A program made the translations under genes and the position numbers. A DNA stretch of 64,000 nt from DASUFZ01 sp035541475. Its GTDB lineage: Bacteria > Myxococcota_A > UBA9160 > SMWR01. The stretch spans positions 93,378 to 157,377 of the forward strand of contig DATKND010000119.1 in assembly GCA_035541475.1 (NCBI GenBank). Reading direction: 5' to 3'. Positions 40,336 through 49,936 of the stretch are shown here, one piece after another. The notes under the pieces are model-generated. The model saw only the letters and a list, made by a program, of their open reading frames with translations, did no database searches and was not told the origin of the DNA. Numbering within the stretch: the first letter of the stretch is position 1; the number at the start of each line of letters is the position of its first letter.

Positions 40336-41061
40336 ATGTCGAAACAGCGCGTCGCCGTCGTCACCGGGGCCAACAAGGGGATCGGACTCGAGATCGCCCG
40401 CCAGCTCGCGCGGAACGGGATCCGGGTCTACCTCGGCGCTCGCGACGAAGCGCGCGGCCGCGAGGCGGCGGAGAAGCTCCGCGCCGAGGGACTCGACGTC
40501 GCGCCGCTGCGGCTCGACGTCACCAACGAGCGCAGCGTGGCCGACGTGGTCCAGCAGATCGAGCGCGAGGCGGGCCGTCTCGACATCCTGGTCAACAACG
40601 CGGGCATCGCGATCGACGACGGCCCGCCGAGCCGCGTCTCTCTCGACGTGATCCGACGCACCTACGAGACCAACGTCTTCGGTCTCGTTCGCGTCACACA
40701 GGCGTTCCTGCCGCTGCTGCGGCGCTCCGACGCCGGCCGCATCGTGAATCTCTCGTCGGGCCTCGGGTCGCTGACGCAGAACAGTGACGCGAAATGGCCC
40801 TACGTCGGCGTGAAGTTCCTCGCGTACAACAGCTCGAAGACGGCCGTGAACGCGGTGACCGTGCAGTTCGCGTGGGAGCTCCGCGAGACGCCGATCAAGG
40901 TCAACGCCGCCGACCCCGGCTACGTGGCGACGGACCTGAACCGCCACCAGGGCATCCGCTCCGTCGAGCAGGGCGCCGCGACGCCGGTCCGCCTCGCGCT
41001 CCTCCCGCCCGACGGGCCGACCGGCGGCTACTTCAACGACGACGGCGCCATTCCCTGGTGA
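40336..41061 (+). CDS. Short-chain dehydrogenase/reductase (carbonyl reductase-like)
   Basis: A 241-residue SDR. It has the cofactor loop TGANKGIG, the NNAG motif, the catalytic serine in VNLSSGLGSL and the YxxxK pair as YNSSK, followed by NAADPGYVATDLN. The longer spacing around the serine resembles plant and animal carbonyl reductases of the classical SDR type. It would reduce a carbonyl with NADPH; the substrate is unknown. A GGAGG at 40326-40330 precedes the ATG. It is divergent from the giant receptor gene with 94 bases between their starts, so both promoters lie there, but no clear -10/-35 element is visible. Confidence 0.93.
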   Translation: MSKQRVAVVTGANKGIGLEIARQLARNGIRVYLGARDEARGREAAEKLRAEGLDVAPLRLDVTNERSVADVVQQIEREAGRLDILVNNAGIAIDDGPPSRVSLDVIRRTYETNVFGLVRVTQAFLPLLRRSDAGRIVNLSSGLGSLTQNSDAKWPYVGVKFLAYNSSKTAVNAVTVQFAWELRETPIKVNAADPGYVATDLNRHQGIRSVEQGAATPVRLALLPPDGPTGGYFNDDGAIPW

Positions 41062-41071
41062 CACGCCGGCG

Positions 41072-42784
41072 CTAGTGGGAGGGATCCCTCGCGCTGCGCT
41101 GTTCGAGCGCCTGCATCAGCGCCGCGATGCGCGCGTCGCCCGGCGCCGACTGCTGCGCCTCGCGCAGCGCGGCGCGCGCGCCGTCGAGGTCGTCCGCATC
41201 GACGAGCGCGGCCGCGAGCTCCACCTGGATCTCGGGTCGCGCACGGCTGGCGGGCGGCGCCGAGCGCAGCACCGACGCCGCCTCGCCTGCATGCCCGCGC
41301 GCGCGCAGCGCGGACGAGAGCGCGAGCCGGAAGTCGTCGCGCGCGGGGTCGGCGCGCAGCGCGCGTGTCAGCAGCGGCAGCGCCTCCTGCTCGCGACCCT
41401 GCGCGAGCCGCACCTGACCGAGCCAGCCCGCGGCCAGCGGCGAGCCGGGCGCGATCCGCATGGCCGCGCCGAGATGCGCCGACGCCTCGTCGAGTCGCCC
41501 CTCGCGGAAGAGCACCATGCCGAGGTTGATGTGCGCGACGTGATTGTCCGGCGTGACGCGCAGCGCGTGCAGGAAGAGCGTCTCACTGCTCTGCCAGACG
41601 CGGATCTGCGCCTGCGTGAGCCACGCGCACGCCGCGAGCGCCGCCGCGCCGGCGGCGCTCGCCGCGATGCGCGCCGAGCGCCGGCTCCCCGTGAACGACG
41701 CGACCGTGAAGGCGACGGCCAGCGTGAGGCCCACGTGCGGCAGCAAGGTGTAGCGATCGGCGCGCGCGGCCTGTCCGACCTGCACGAGCCCGCAGGTCGG
41801 GAGCCAGAGCACGAGGAACCAGAGCCAGCCGACGAGGATCCACGGCTGCGAGCGCCGCCAAACGAAGCCGGCCGCCGCGACACCGACGAGGATCGATGCG
41901 CCGAGCGCGGCGCGCGCGAGGGAGACGTCGGCGCCCGGATGCGGATAGAAGACCGAGAGACCGGTCGGCCAGAAGGTCTGCGCGAGCGTGTCGACGAGCG
42001 AGGCGAGCGCATTGGCAGCGCGCACCCACAGCGGGAGCTCTGCCAGGCTCCGCACCGCGCCGCCCGCGCGCTGCGCCGCGAAGGTCGCGACGGCGGCCGC
42101 CGCGCACAGGGCGAAGAGCGGCGCCTTCTCGCGAAGCGCCTCGCGCAGGCGCGCGCGGTCGAGGCGCCCGTCGCGGCCGAGGCGTCCGAGCGGCCAGCCA
42201 TCCAGCAGCAGCAGCGCGAAGGGCCAGGTCACGAGGACCGGCTTCGCCAGCAGCCCGAGCCCCGTCCACAGCGCCACCTGCGCGTGTCGGCGCGCGCCGC
42301 CTTCGCGCGCCGCCCGCTCGTAGGCCAGCAGCGAGAGCGCGGCGCAGAGCCCCGCCAGCACGTCCTTGCGCGACGCGGCCCACGCCACCGACTCGACTCG
42401 CAGCGGGTGCAGCGCGTAGACGCCGGCTGCGAAGAGGCTCGGCCCCGGCGCGCGTGTGAGGCGCGTCAGCGCCAGGGCGAGCACGCCCGAGGCGAGCGCG
42501 TGCAGCGCGACGCTGCTCGCGTGGAAGGCGCGCGGGTCGAGACCGAAGAGCGACGCGTCGAGCAGCCACGAGAGGCGCGTCAGCGGGAACCAGTTGCCGC
42601 CGGAGTGCGAGACCAGCGCCCAGCGCACGCTCTCGAAGCTCACGCCGCCGCGGAGCGCCGGCTCCTGCGTGATGTAGAGATCGTCGTCGTACGCGACGAA
42701 CCCGTTTCGCCACGCGGGCAGGTACACGAGCGCGGTGGCCAGCGCGAGGAGCGCCGGAGCGAGGAGTCGAGGGCCGCGCCGCAT
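41072..42784 (-). CDS. TMTC-like polytopic membrane protein with C-terminal TPRs
   Basis: A 570-residue protein. The first 390 or so residues hold about ten hydrophobic segments and features of the GT-C-like bacterial TMTC family: YLPAWRNGFVAYDDDLYITQEP near the N-terminus with its acidic DDD loop, NWFPLTRLSWLLD, FHASSVALHALASG and LHPLRVESVAWAASRKD. The last 170 residues are tetratricopeptide repeats (NHVAHINLGMVLFREGRLDEA and following). Eukaryotic TMTC proteins transfer mannose to proteins; bacterial relatives are mostly unstudied. It is divergent from the kinase gene (118 bases between starts) and convergent with the SDR gene. Confidence 0.82.
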   Translation of the reverse strand: MRRGPRLLAPALLALATALVYLPAWRNGFVAYDDDLYITQEPALRGGVSFESVRWALVSHSGGNWFPLTRLSWLLDASLFGLDPRAFHASSVALHALASGVLALALTRLTRAPGPSLFAAGVYALHPLRVESVAWAASRKDVLAGLCAALSLLAYERAAREGGARRHAQVALWTGLGLLAKPVLVTWPFALLLLDGWPLGRLGRDGRLDRARLREALREKAPLFALCAAAAVATFAAQRAGGAVRSLAELPLWVRAANALASLVDTLAQTFWPTGLSVFYPHPGADVSLARAALGASILVGVAAAGFVWRRSQPWILVGWLWFLVLWLPTCGLVQVGQAARADRYTLLPHVGLTLAVAFTVASFTGSRRSARIAASAAGAAALAACAWLTQAQIRVWQSSETLFLHALRVTPDNHVAHINLGMVLFREGRLDEASAHLGAAMRIAPGSPLAAGWLGQVRLAQGREQEALPLLTRALRADPARDDFRLALSSALRARGHAGEAASVLRSAPPASRARPEIQVELAAALVDADDLDGARAALREAQQSAPGDARIAALMQALEQRSARDPSH

Positions 42785-42902
42785 CGGGTGGCGGGAGAGT
42801 ACGGGAGCGCCCCGGAACGCCGCTGTCGCGCCGGTGTGGAGCCCGGAGCTGCCGGTCGGATCCACCTCAATGCGGGGCTCCGGATGGCCGATAGGCGCCG
42901 CG

Positions 42903-45900
42903 ATGCGGACCACCCGGATCACGCGCGGGACCCTCGCCCTGGCGCTCGCGCTCGCCTCGCTGTCGCTGCCCGCACGGGCGCAGGACGAGGGCTCGGACTC
43001 GCTCGGCGTGCTCTCGGCCGAGGCGCCGGCGTCGCTCCAGCCGATCGCCCGCGGCGCGGACCTCTGGATCCGCGACCAGCTCGGCGCCGCCGGTCTCGTG
43101 CCGATCCCGCTGGCCGGCGCCCGCGAGGTTGCGCTCGGTGCCGCGGCGCAGCAGCACATCGCGCGCGTGATCGCGCCGCGGTTCGAGGTCGAGGCGGGCC
43201 GGGTGACGGTCGAGTTTCCGATGCTCGCGCCGGAGTCGGGGGCGCTGCTCGGCGGAGCGCGCGCGGAGGAGACGGTGGCCGAGACGGGTGTCGCCCTCGC
43301 GACCGCGCTCGACGCGCTTCGCGCGCAGCTCGGCGTCGCGGCGTCGGCAGCAACACCGCCGCCTCCGCTCGACGACCTCGCGAGCGCGAGCCGCGCACTC
43401 GCCGCGTGGGAGTCGGGCGATTGGACGCGCGCGTGGCGCGAAGTGCAGGGCCGCCTGTCGCCGATCTCGATGGGCCTGCGCGAGGAGATCGTCGACGCCG
43501 CGCGCACCGGCACGGGCGACATGGTGCAGCGGGCGCGCGTGCTCGCGGCGTCGGGCGATGTGATCGAGGCCGCGCGATTGGTCGGCCGCCCGGCGGCGGA
43601 GGCGCTGCATGGCGATCATCCCGATCCCGCGCTGATGATCGCCGGCGGCGACGTCGCGCTCGCGCGGAACGACGCGGGCGCCGCGCGCAGCTACTTCGAG
43701 CGTGCGCTGTCCGCGGAGCCTTCCAGCCTGGACGCAACGCTTGGGCTCGCGCGCGCGCTGCGCCTCCAGCAGGACGAGGACGGCGCGCGCCGCGCGCTCC
43801 AGCGCGCCGCGGAGCTCGCGCCCGCCGATCCGCAGCCGTGGCTGCTGCTGGTCGAGTCCCACCCCGACGACCCGGCGAGCGCGCGCGACTGGCTCGAGGC
43901 GGGGCGCCGGTCGGCGCGTCAGCTCGAGGTGCAGCGCGCGCAGACGCAGGTCGAGCGCGCGCTGGCGCTCGATCCGAAGCTCGCCGGCGAAGCGCACTGG
44001 GAGACCGGCGTGCTGGAAGAGCGGCTCGGGCGCCCGGCCGAGGCGCTTGCCGCCTATCGGCGCGCCGCGGGATCCGGCCTCGGGACGCACGAGCTGCTGG
44101 TCGCGACGGGCCGCACGCAGCGCGCGCTCGGACAGACGGAGGCCGCGCGCCTCTCGCTCGAGGCCGCGCTGAAGCAGACGCCCGACGACCCGACCGCGCT
44201 CTCGGAGCTCGGCGCGCTGCACCTCGACCAGGGCGCTCCGACGCTCGCGCTCGGCATGCTGAAGGCCGCGTACCACGCGGAGTCGGACGACCCGGTCGTC
44301 CGGCAACGCTATGCGCGCGCTCTGCAGGCGAGCGGCCAGACGGACGAGTCGCTCGCGCTGCTACGCGGCGAGGGCGCCGGCGCGCGCGAGCTCCAGCTCG
44401 CGGCGCAGATCCAGAACGAGCGCGGCGACCTCGCCGGCGCGAGCGATTCGATCGCGCGCGCGATCGCGGCCGAGCCGCTCGACCCCTCGCTGCGCGCGAA
44501 ACACGCCGAGCTGCTCGAGGCAGTCGGCGATCCGCAGGCCGCGCAGTCCGAGCGCCGGCTGATCGCGCTACTCGAAGGCAAGCCGTCGCATGGAAGTGTC
44601 GAGGATCAACCCGCCGACGACGGGGGCGGCGTGCTCTCGCTCGACGAGCTGATGGCGAGCTTCGCGGCGAAGCTGCCGCGCGGCGAGCGGCGCGTGGCAT
44701 CGCTCGGCGCGCGCGAGCCGGACGACGCGCTCTCGTGGCTCTGGCGTTGGCTGCGCCCGCGCGGGCCCGACCGCGGGCGCATGGACGCAGCGCTGCGCCA
44801 GGCGCTCGAGACGCGCTTCGGAAAGGCGAACCTCGGCGAGGACATCCCCGAGGAGCTCGCGGGGCACGTCGACCGGCTCTTCGCCTTCGGGCAGCCCTAC
44901 TCGCTCGACGCGCAGACGATCGCGGCGGTGAACCAGGTGCTCGGGACCGACGCGGTGCTCGTGACGCGCGTGCTCGCGGACCGCCCGTTCGCGGAGCGCC
45001 AGTGCGCCGAGGGCGACTTCGCGATCGAGTCTCGTCTCCTCGTCGGACGCGATCCCGAGCTGGTGAGTGCGCTCTCGAACCGCGACTGCATCCGCGGCGG
45101 GATCGCCAGCTACGCCGCCTGGAACTGGCCCGCGTTCGCGCTCTACCTGCTGACCGCGCTCGCCGTCGGCTGGCCGCTGATCCGCGGCTGGGGCGCGATC
45201 CAGGTCGACATCGTGCTGCCCGAGCGCACCAAGGGCTTCTTCAGCATCCACATCACGACGCGCGCCGACGCCGTGAAGAAGGAGCGCGTCTCGAAGAAGT
45301 CAGCCCAGAAGAAGATCAAGGCCGGGATGCTCGACTTCCTGAAGCGCTTCGAGCGCCACATGGCGGGCCGCAGCACGCAGTTCCGCCTGATCCCGGCGCG
45401 CAAGCAGCCCTACACCGTGACGGTCGCGGGGCCGCTGCTCGACGCGCGCGGCGAGGAGATCATCGGCCACTTCCTCGAGGAGCAGCGCGTGCAGGTGAGC
45501 CGCGGGCTCACCTCGAAGCTCGTCTTCGACTTCTGCCCGCGCGAGTGCGCCGTCGAGGTGAAGGTGCAGCAGGGCGGAGCGCCCGCGCTCGGCGGACGCG
45601 TCGCCGTCGAGGGCGATCCCTCCTCGCTTCGCTATGCGCGCGACGGCACGGCATTCCTCTATCTCGGCGTCGGCCGCTACACGATCCTGGTCGGCTGCAA
45701 GGACGCCGCGACCGCGCTGCCGCTCGAGATCGCCAGCATCGAGAGCGCGATCCCGCTGCGCTTCGACTTCGAGCTCGACGAGGGCGTCGTGTTCCGCGGC
45801 TGCCCGCAGGCCGTGGACCCGTATCTCCAGAGCGATCTGGCGAGCGCCGCGGCGGCGCTCGAGGCGAGCGGACAATCCGAGCCCGCGCACCGGCTGCGCG

Positions 45901-47411
45901 CGGCGCTCTACCGACGCCAGGGCCGTCACGACGAGGCCGCGCGCGAGTTCGAGGCCGGCGGCCAGCTCCAGGACGCGGCAGCGATGCGCGCGAGCGGCGC
46001 CGACTTCGACGGCTCGGCGCAGCTCTACGAGCAGGCCGGCGACTTCGCGAGCGCGGCCGACGCGTACCGCGAGGCCGGCGACTTCGCGCGCGCGGCGAGC
46101 TGCTTCGAGCGCGCCTACGACTACGCGCGCGCGATCGAGTGCTGGCGCGAGGTCGGCGACCGCGAGCGCGAGATGCTGCTGCAGGAGAAGCTCGGCGAGT
46201 ACCTCGAGGCCGCGCGCATCGCGCGCGAGCAGGGCGACCCCGATCGCGCGCTGTCGCTGCTCGGTAACATCGAATCGCGTCACGGCGACTTCCCCGAGGC
46301 CTGCCGCCTCGTGGCCGAGATCGCGGAGGAGCGCGGCGACTTCGAGCTCGCGGCCGCTAAGCTGGAGGAAGCGATCGGCGACAGCGGCATGGAGAACGCG
46401 TCAGTCGAGCTCGTCGAGGCCTACGCGGGCGCGCTCGAGCGCGCCGCGCGCCACGAAGAGGCGCTCTCGGCCTGGGAGATGCTGCGGCGACGCGACGCCA
46501 GCCGCACCGACGTCGCGACGCATGTCCAGCGGCTGCGCCGCGAGATCGCGAGCACGCAGGGCGCGGGTGCGGCCGGACGCGGCGGCGCGTCGGGCGCGCG
46601 CACGGCGCCGGTCGAGAGCCGCTACGAGCTGCTCGCGGAGCTCGGCCGCGGCGGCATGGGCGTCGTCTACAAGGCGCGCGACAAGCGACTGGGACGCATC
46701 GTCGCGCTGAAGCGGCTGCCCGAGAACCTGAAGAACCACCCGCAGGCCGTGGCGATGTTCGAGCGCGAGGCGCGCGCGGCTGCCGCGCTGAACCACCCGA
46801 ACATCGTGACACTCTTCGATGCCGGAGAAGAGGACGGGAGCTACTTCCTCAGCATGGAGCTGCTCGAGGGACGCGCGCTGAACGCGATCCTCGCGCGCAG
46901 CACGCGCCTGCGCGCGGGCGACGTGGTGCGACTCGGACTGCAGATCTGCGCCGGCCTCCACTGCGCGCACGAGCGGCGCATCGTCCACCGCGACATCAAG
47001 TGCGCGAACCTCTTCTTCACGAACGAGCGCGTCGTGAAGATCCTCGACTTCGGCATCGCGAAATCTCTCCAGGAGGTGCGCCGCCAGGCGACCGTGATCG
47101 GCGGCACGCCCTACTACATGGCGCCCGAGCAGGCGGCCGGCGAGTCGGTCGACCACCGCGCCGATCTCTACGCGCTCGGCGTGACCTTCTTCTATCTTGC
47201 GACCGGATTGCTGCCCTTCATGGACGGCGACATCAGCTATCGCCATCAGCACGAGGCGCCGCCCGATCCGCGCGAGATCGCGCTCGACCTGCCCGACGCC
47301 TTCGCGCGCCTGATCCTGCGCATGATGGAGAAGCGACCCGAGGATCGGCCCGCGAGCGCGGCCGAGGTGGCCGAGGCGCTGCGCGGCGTGCAGGCGAAGG
47401 CGAGCAACTAG
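42903..47411 (+). CDS. Ser/Thr protein kinase with periplasmic N-terminal TPRs and a C-terminal kinase domain
   Basis: A 1502-residue protein. Residues 1-26 are a signal peptide (cleavage after PARA). About 150-600 carry TPR-like repeats, predicted periplasmic. A single membrane segment at about 742-763 (WPAFALYLLTALAVGWPLI) leads to a basic cytosolic region, a second helical repeat block (about 980-1220, repeated AGDFA-type motifs) and a Hanks-type kinase at about 1241-1500: GRGGMGVVYKAR, K1270, HRDIK (D1364), DFG (1382-1384) and GGTPYYMAPEQ. The residue after HRDIK is C1367 instead of the common proline. Usual bacterial kinases have the kinase first and the sensor last; here the order is reversed. 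No phosphatase or FHA gene is adjacent. Confidence 0.92.
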   Translation: MRTTRITRGTLALALALASLSLPARAQDEGSDSLGVLSAEAPASLQPIARGADLWIRDQLGAAGLVPIPLAGAREVALGAAAQQHIARVIAPRFEVEAGRVTVEFPMLAPESGALLGGARAEETVAETGVALATALDALRAQLGVAASAATPPPPLDDLASASRALAAWESGDWTRAWREVQGRLSPISMGLREEIVDAARTGTGDMVQRARVLAASGDVIEAARLVGRPAAEALHGDHPDPALMIAGGDVALARNDAGAARSYFERALSAEPSSLDATLGLARALRLQQDEDGARRALQRAAELAPADPQPWLLLVESHPDDPASARDWLEAGRRSARQLEVQRAQTQVERALALDPKLAGEAHWETGVLEERLGRPAEALAAYRRAAGSGLGTHELLVATGRTQRALGQTEAARLSLEAALKQTPDDPTALSELGALHLDQGAPTLALGMLKAAYHAESDDPVVRQRYARALQASGQTDESLALLRGEGAGARELQLAAQIQNERGDLAGASDSIARAIAAEPLDPSLRAKHAELLEAVGDPQAAQSERRLIALLEGKPSHGSVEDQPADDGGGVLSLDELMASFAAKLPRGERRVASLGAREPDDALSWLWRWLRPRGPDRGRMDAALRQALETRFGKANLGEDIPEELAGHVDRLFAFGQPYSLDAQTIAAVNQVLGTDAVLVTRVLADRPFAERQCAEGDFAIESRLLVGRDPELVSALSNRDCIRGGIASYAAWNWPAFALYLLTALAVGWPLIRGWGAIQVDIVLPERTKGFFSIHITTRADAVKKERVSKKSAQKKIKAGMLDFLKRFERHMAGRSTQFRLIPARKQPYTVTVAGPLLDARGEEIIGHFLEEQRVQVSRGLTSKLVFDFCPRECAVEVKVQQGGAPALGGRVAVEGDPSSLRYARDGTAFLYLGVGRYTILVGCKDAATALPLEIASIESAIPLRFDFELDEGVVFRGCPQAVDPYLQSDLASAAAALEASGQSEPAHRLRAALYRRQGRHDEAAREFEAGGQLQDAAAMRASGADFDGSAQLYEQAGDFASAADAYREAGDFARAASCFERAYDYARAIECWREVGDREREMLLQEKLGEYLEAARIAREQGDPDRALSLLGNIESRHGDFPEACRLVAEIAEERGDFELAAAKLEEAIGDSGMENASVELVEAYAGALERAARHEEALSAWEMLRRRDASRTDVATHVQRLRREIASTQGAGAAGRGGASGARTAPVESRYELLAELGRGGMGVVYKARDKRLGRIVALKRLPENLKNHPQAVAMFEREARAAAALNHPNIVTLFDAGEEDGSYFLSMELLEGRALNAILARSTRLRAGDVVRLGLQICAGLHCAHERRIVHRDIKCANLFFTNERVVKILDFGIAKSLQEVRRQATVIGGTPYYMAPEQAAGESVDHRADLYALGVTFFYLATGLLPFMDGDISYRHQHEAPPDPREIALDLPDAFARLILRMMEKRPEDRPASAAEVAEALRGVQAKASN

Positions 47412-47425
47412 CTAGACTGCGGCCC

Positions 47426-47842
47426 GTGCACCGTCGCTTCGTGGCTCTCGTCCTCGCAACCGGCCTGCTCGGGTGCGCGTCGCCGCGGCCGGTGCTCTAT
47501 CCGAACGCGACCTACGAGCGCGTCGGCAAGGAGACCGCCGAGGCCGACATCGACACCTGCGTCGCGCGCGCGAAGGAGAACGTGAAGTCGCGCGATGCGC
47601 AGGAGGTCGCGACCGACACGGCCGGCAACGCGGCCGCGGGCGGCGCGGCGGGTGCGGTCGGCGGCGCGATCAGCGGCGGCGGCGCCGGCATGGGCGCCGC
47701 GATCGGCGCGGCGACCGCGGCGACGTGGGGGTTCGTGAAGGGACTCTTCCGCGTCGGCACGCGCGGTCCCGACGACGTGCAGCGGCGCTTCGCGGAGCGC
47801 TGCCTCGCCGACCGCGGCTACGAGGTGATCGGCTGGCGCTGA
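47426..47842 (+). CDS. Small glycine-zipper lipoprotein
   Basis: A 138-residue lipoprotein starting with GTG 14 bases after the kinase stop. The signal peptide ends in LLGC, so the lipidated cysteine is at about residue 17. The centre has a glycine-zipper-like segment, GNAAAGGAAGAVGGAISGGGAG, which could insert in or associate with membrane. Two cysteines (DTCVARA and ERCLAD) may pair. I do not recognise a family with a known function; it resembles small outer-membrane glycine-zipper lipoproteins. Its last 25 bases overlap the convergent PEP-CTERM gene. Confidence 0.7.
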   Translation: MHRRFVALVLATGLLGCASPRPVLYPNATYERVGKETAEADIDTCVARAKENVKSRDAQEVATDTAGNAAAGGAAGAVGGAISGGGAGMGAAIGAATAATWGFVKGLFRVGTRGPDDVQRRFAERCLADRGYEVIGWR

Positions 47843-48459
47843 CGCCCGCGCACGCCCAGCAGCCCGATGCCGAGTCCGCAGAGCAGCCCGGTCGCGGGCT
47901 CGGGGACCACGGCCGTCTTCGGCGTCTTCCCGGGGATGAAGCCCGGATCCGGGAAGTCGTCGAAGCGGGTGCCGTTGCCGATCGTCGCCAGCGACGGGAT
48001 CACGTCGAAGATCTTCGGATCCCAGAGCGGGTTCGTCGGATCGTAGAAGGTCGGGTTCAGCAGATCCTTGAAGAGCTGCTTGTCGGCGACGACGTCGACG
48101 TCATCGATCGTGATCAGATCGCCGGTCGCGGACGGGAAGCTCTGCATCTCTGCGAGCTTCTGTCCGAGCTCGGCGCGATAGCGTCCGCCGTCGAAGAGGT
48201 TCTCGATGTCGAGGAAGTCCATCGCGTAGGCCGCGCCCGCGCCGCGCGTCACCATCAGCGGCGGTCGCATCAGTCGCACGGGTCGGAAGACGACCGTGCC
48301 GCGACGCGCCGGCAGCGAGCTCGGATCTTCCTTGTAGTCGACCTCGATCAGGCCGGGCGCGAGCACGCCCGCGAACGCGAGCAGCGGCAGCAGCGAGAGA
48401 AGCGCCGCTGCGAAGCTGTGTCGGATCGGTCGAGCTCGGTTCGGGCGTCGCGGGGCCAT
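47818..48459 (-). CDS. PEP-CTERM sorted secreted protein
   Basis: A 213-residue protein with an N-terminal signal peptide (HSFAAALLSLLPLLAFAG) and a C-terminal PEP-CTERM tag: VVPEPATG, a hydrophobic helix LLCGLGIGLLGV and a basic end RGRQRQ. Proteins of this type are cut and placed at the surface by an exosortase (EpsH), usually in bacteria that make an exopolysaccharide. The body has no recognised domain. No exosortase gene is in the window, so it must be elsewhere if the system works. The 184 bases upstream (48460-48643) show no sigma-54 site at the right spacing. Confidence 0.85.
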   Translation of the reverse strand: MAPRRPNRARPIRHSFAAALLSLLPLLAFAGVLAPGLIEVDYKEDPSSLPARRGTVVFRPVRLMRPPLMVTRGAGAAYAMDFLDIENLFDGGRYRAELGQKLAEMQSFPSATGDLITIDDVDVVADKQLFKDLLNPTFYDPTNPLWDPKIFDVIPSLATIGNGTRFDDFPDPGFIPGKTPKTAVVPEPATGLLCGLGIGLLGVRGRQRQPITS

Positions 48460-48643
48460 CGGCTGTCCTGCCGGTCTCCCCGGGCGTATCGGGCGACTGC
48501 GCGCACGCCTTTACGTCGGAGCTGCCGGCGTGCGCCGGCGCGCGGCGCAACGGGGCGGGTTCCACTCGCGCGCGAGGCATGCAGTGACAGTCGAAGCGGG
48601 CCTGCGGCACGCGGCCCCGCTTTGCGCTCTTCGCGATTTCCCG

Positions 48644-49834
48644 CTAGTCGGCCTGGCGCGCCGCGCAGTGGATCGAGATCTCGGTGATCTCGGCCGGGGC
48701 GAAGAGCCGCATCGGAGGCCCCCAGAAGCCGGTCCCGCGGCTCACGTAGAGCTGCGCGCGGCCATCGCGGTGCGCGCCTGCGACCCACGGGATCAGGAGC
48801 CGAACCGCGAACGCGAAGGGCCAGATCTGACCCCCGTGAGTGTGGCCCGAGAGCTGGAGGTCGATGCCTTTGCTTCGCGCGCGCCGGAAGGTGGACGGAT
48901 CGTGCGCGAGCAGGATCGCGGGGCGACGCTCGTCGCGGCCGGCGAGCGCACGCGGGAGGTCCTCCCCGCCGCCGCCCATGAGGCCGGCGCGGTGGTCGTC
49001 GACGCCGACGAGGTCGAAGCTCGCGTCGCCCTTCCCGATCGACACGCGCTCGTTTCGCAGCACGCGCATGCCGAGCGCGGCCGCGCGCGCGGCCCAGGCC
49101 GACGCGCCGGAGTAGTGATCGTGATTGCCGGTGACGAAGTAGACGCCGTCGCGCGCTCGAAGATCCGCGAGCGGCGCGACCTCGTCGGCGAGTCGCTCGG
49201 CGTCGCCGTCGGCGAGATCGCCCGTCACCGCGACGAGATCGGGCGAGAGCTCGGCCACGCGCAGGACGAGGTGCGACGCGAACGCGCGGCCGAGGATCGG
49301 CCCGAAGTGGAGGTCGGAGAGCTGCGCGATGCGGTAGCCGTCGAGCGCGCGGGGCCAGCTCTCGATCTCGAAGCGCACGCGGCGCAGCTGCGGCGGTCGG
49401 AGCGCGGAGACCATGCCGGCCCCGCCGAGCGCGAGCGCGGCAGCCGCGACCGCGAGCGCGCGCGCACCGGAGGCCTCGCGCGCGGCGGTCGCATCGGCGG
49501 TCGCGGCGAGCGCCGGGCTGTCGACCAGCCGGAGCACGAGATCGCTGCCGGCGCAGAGCAGCAGCAGGATGAAGGCAAAGCCCATCCAGAGCGCCGCCGG
49601 CCAGGCGACGAAGCGCGCGAGCGAGGGCCCCAGCTTCCGCTGCGCGATCGGCTCCGCGACGATCGACGCACCGAGCACGACGACCGCCCCCGCCGCGATC
49701 GCGCGCCATGGCTCCGGCACCCCCACGTCGAACACCAGCCGCCGCAGCAGATACCAGTGCGCGCCGACGAGCACGGTCGAGAACGCGACGAGCAGCGCGA
49801 TGATCGCGGCGATGCGGCGGAGCGTGCGGGTCAC
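48644..49834 (-). CDS. Membrane-anchored metallophosphoesterase
   Basis: A 396-residue protein with four or so hydrophobic segments in the first 155 residues and a calcineurin-like phosphoesterase domain after it. Metal-binding motifs are SDLHFG, GDLADGD, GNHDHY and SGHTHGGQ, in order. It resembles the YkuE/YaeI type, which acts on lipid-linked phosphates at the membrane. The active site probably faces the periplasm or cytosol depending on the number of membrane passes, which I cannot fix. It is on its own between the PEP-CTERM gene and a divergent small lipoprotein gene. Confidence 0.9.
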   Translation of the reverse strand: MTRTLRRIAAIIALLVAFSTVLVGAHWYLLRRLVFDVGVPEPWRAIAAGAVVVLGASIVAEPIAQRKLGPSLARFVAWPAALWMGFAFILLLLCAGSDLVLRLVDSPALAATADATAAREASGARALAVAAAALALGGAGMVSALRPPQLRRVRFEIESWPRALDGYRIAQLSDLHFGPILGRAFASHLVLRVAELSPDLVAVTGDLADGDAERLADEVAPLADLRARDGVYFVTGNHDHYSGASAWAARAAALGMRVLRNERVSIGKGDASFDLVGVDDHRAGLMGGGGEDLPRALAGRDERRPAILLAHDPSTFRRARSKGIDLQLSGHTHGGQIWPFAFAVRLLIPWVAGAHRDGRAQLYVSRGTGFWGPPMRLFAPAEITEISIHCAARQAD

Positions 49835-49936
49835 GGGGCGAAGATAACGGGCGCGCCGGGGATCCCGGCGGAATCGAGCAGGCTATCGCGACGCATGAGA
49901 AGATCCGGCCGCCGCACCCGATGGAGCTCGGTCCGA

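Noticed and set aside
48460..48643. A sigma-54 (GG-N10-GC) promoter before the PEP-CTERM gene.
   Set aside because: The best GG...TTGC match has 13 instead of 10 bases between the key dinucleotides.
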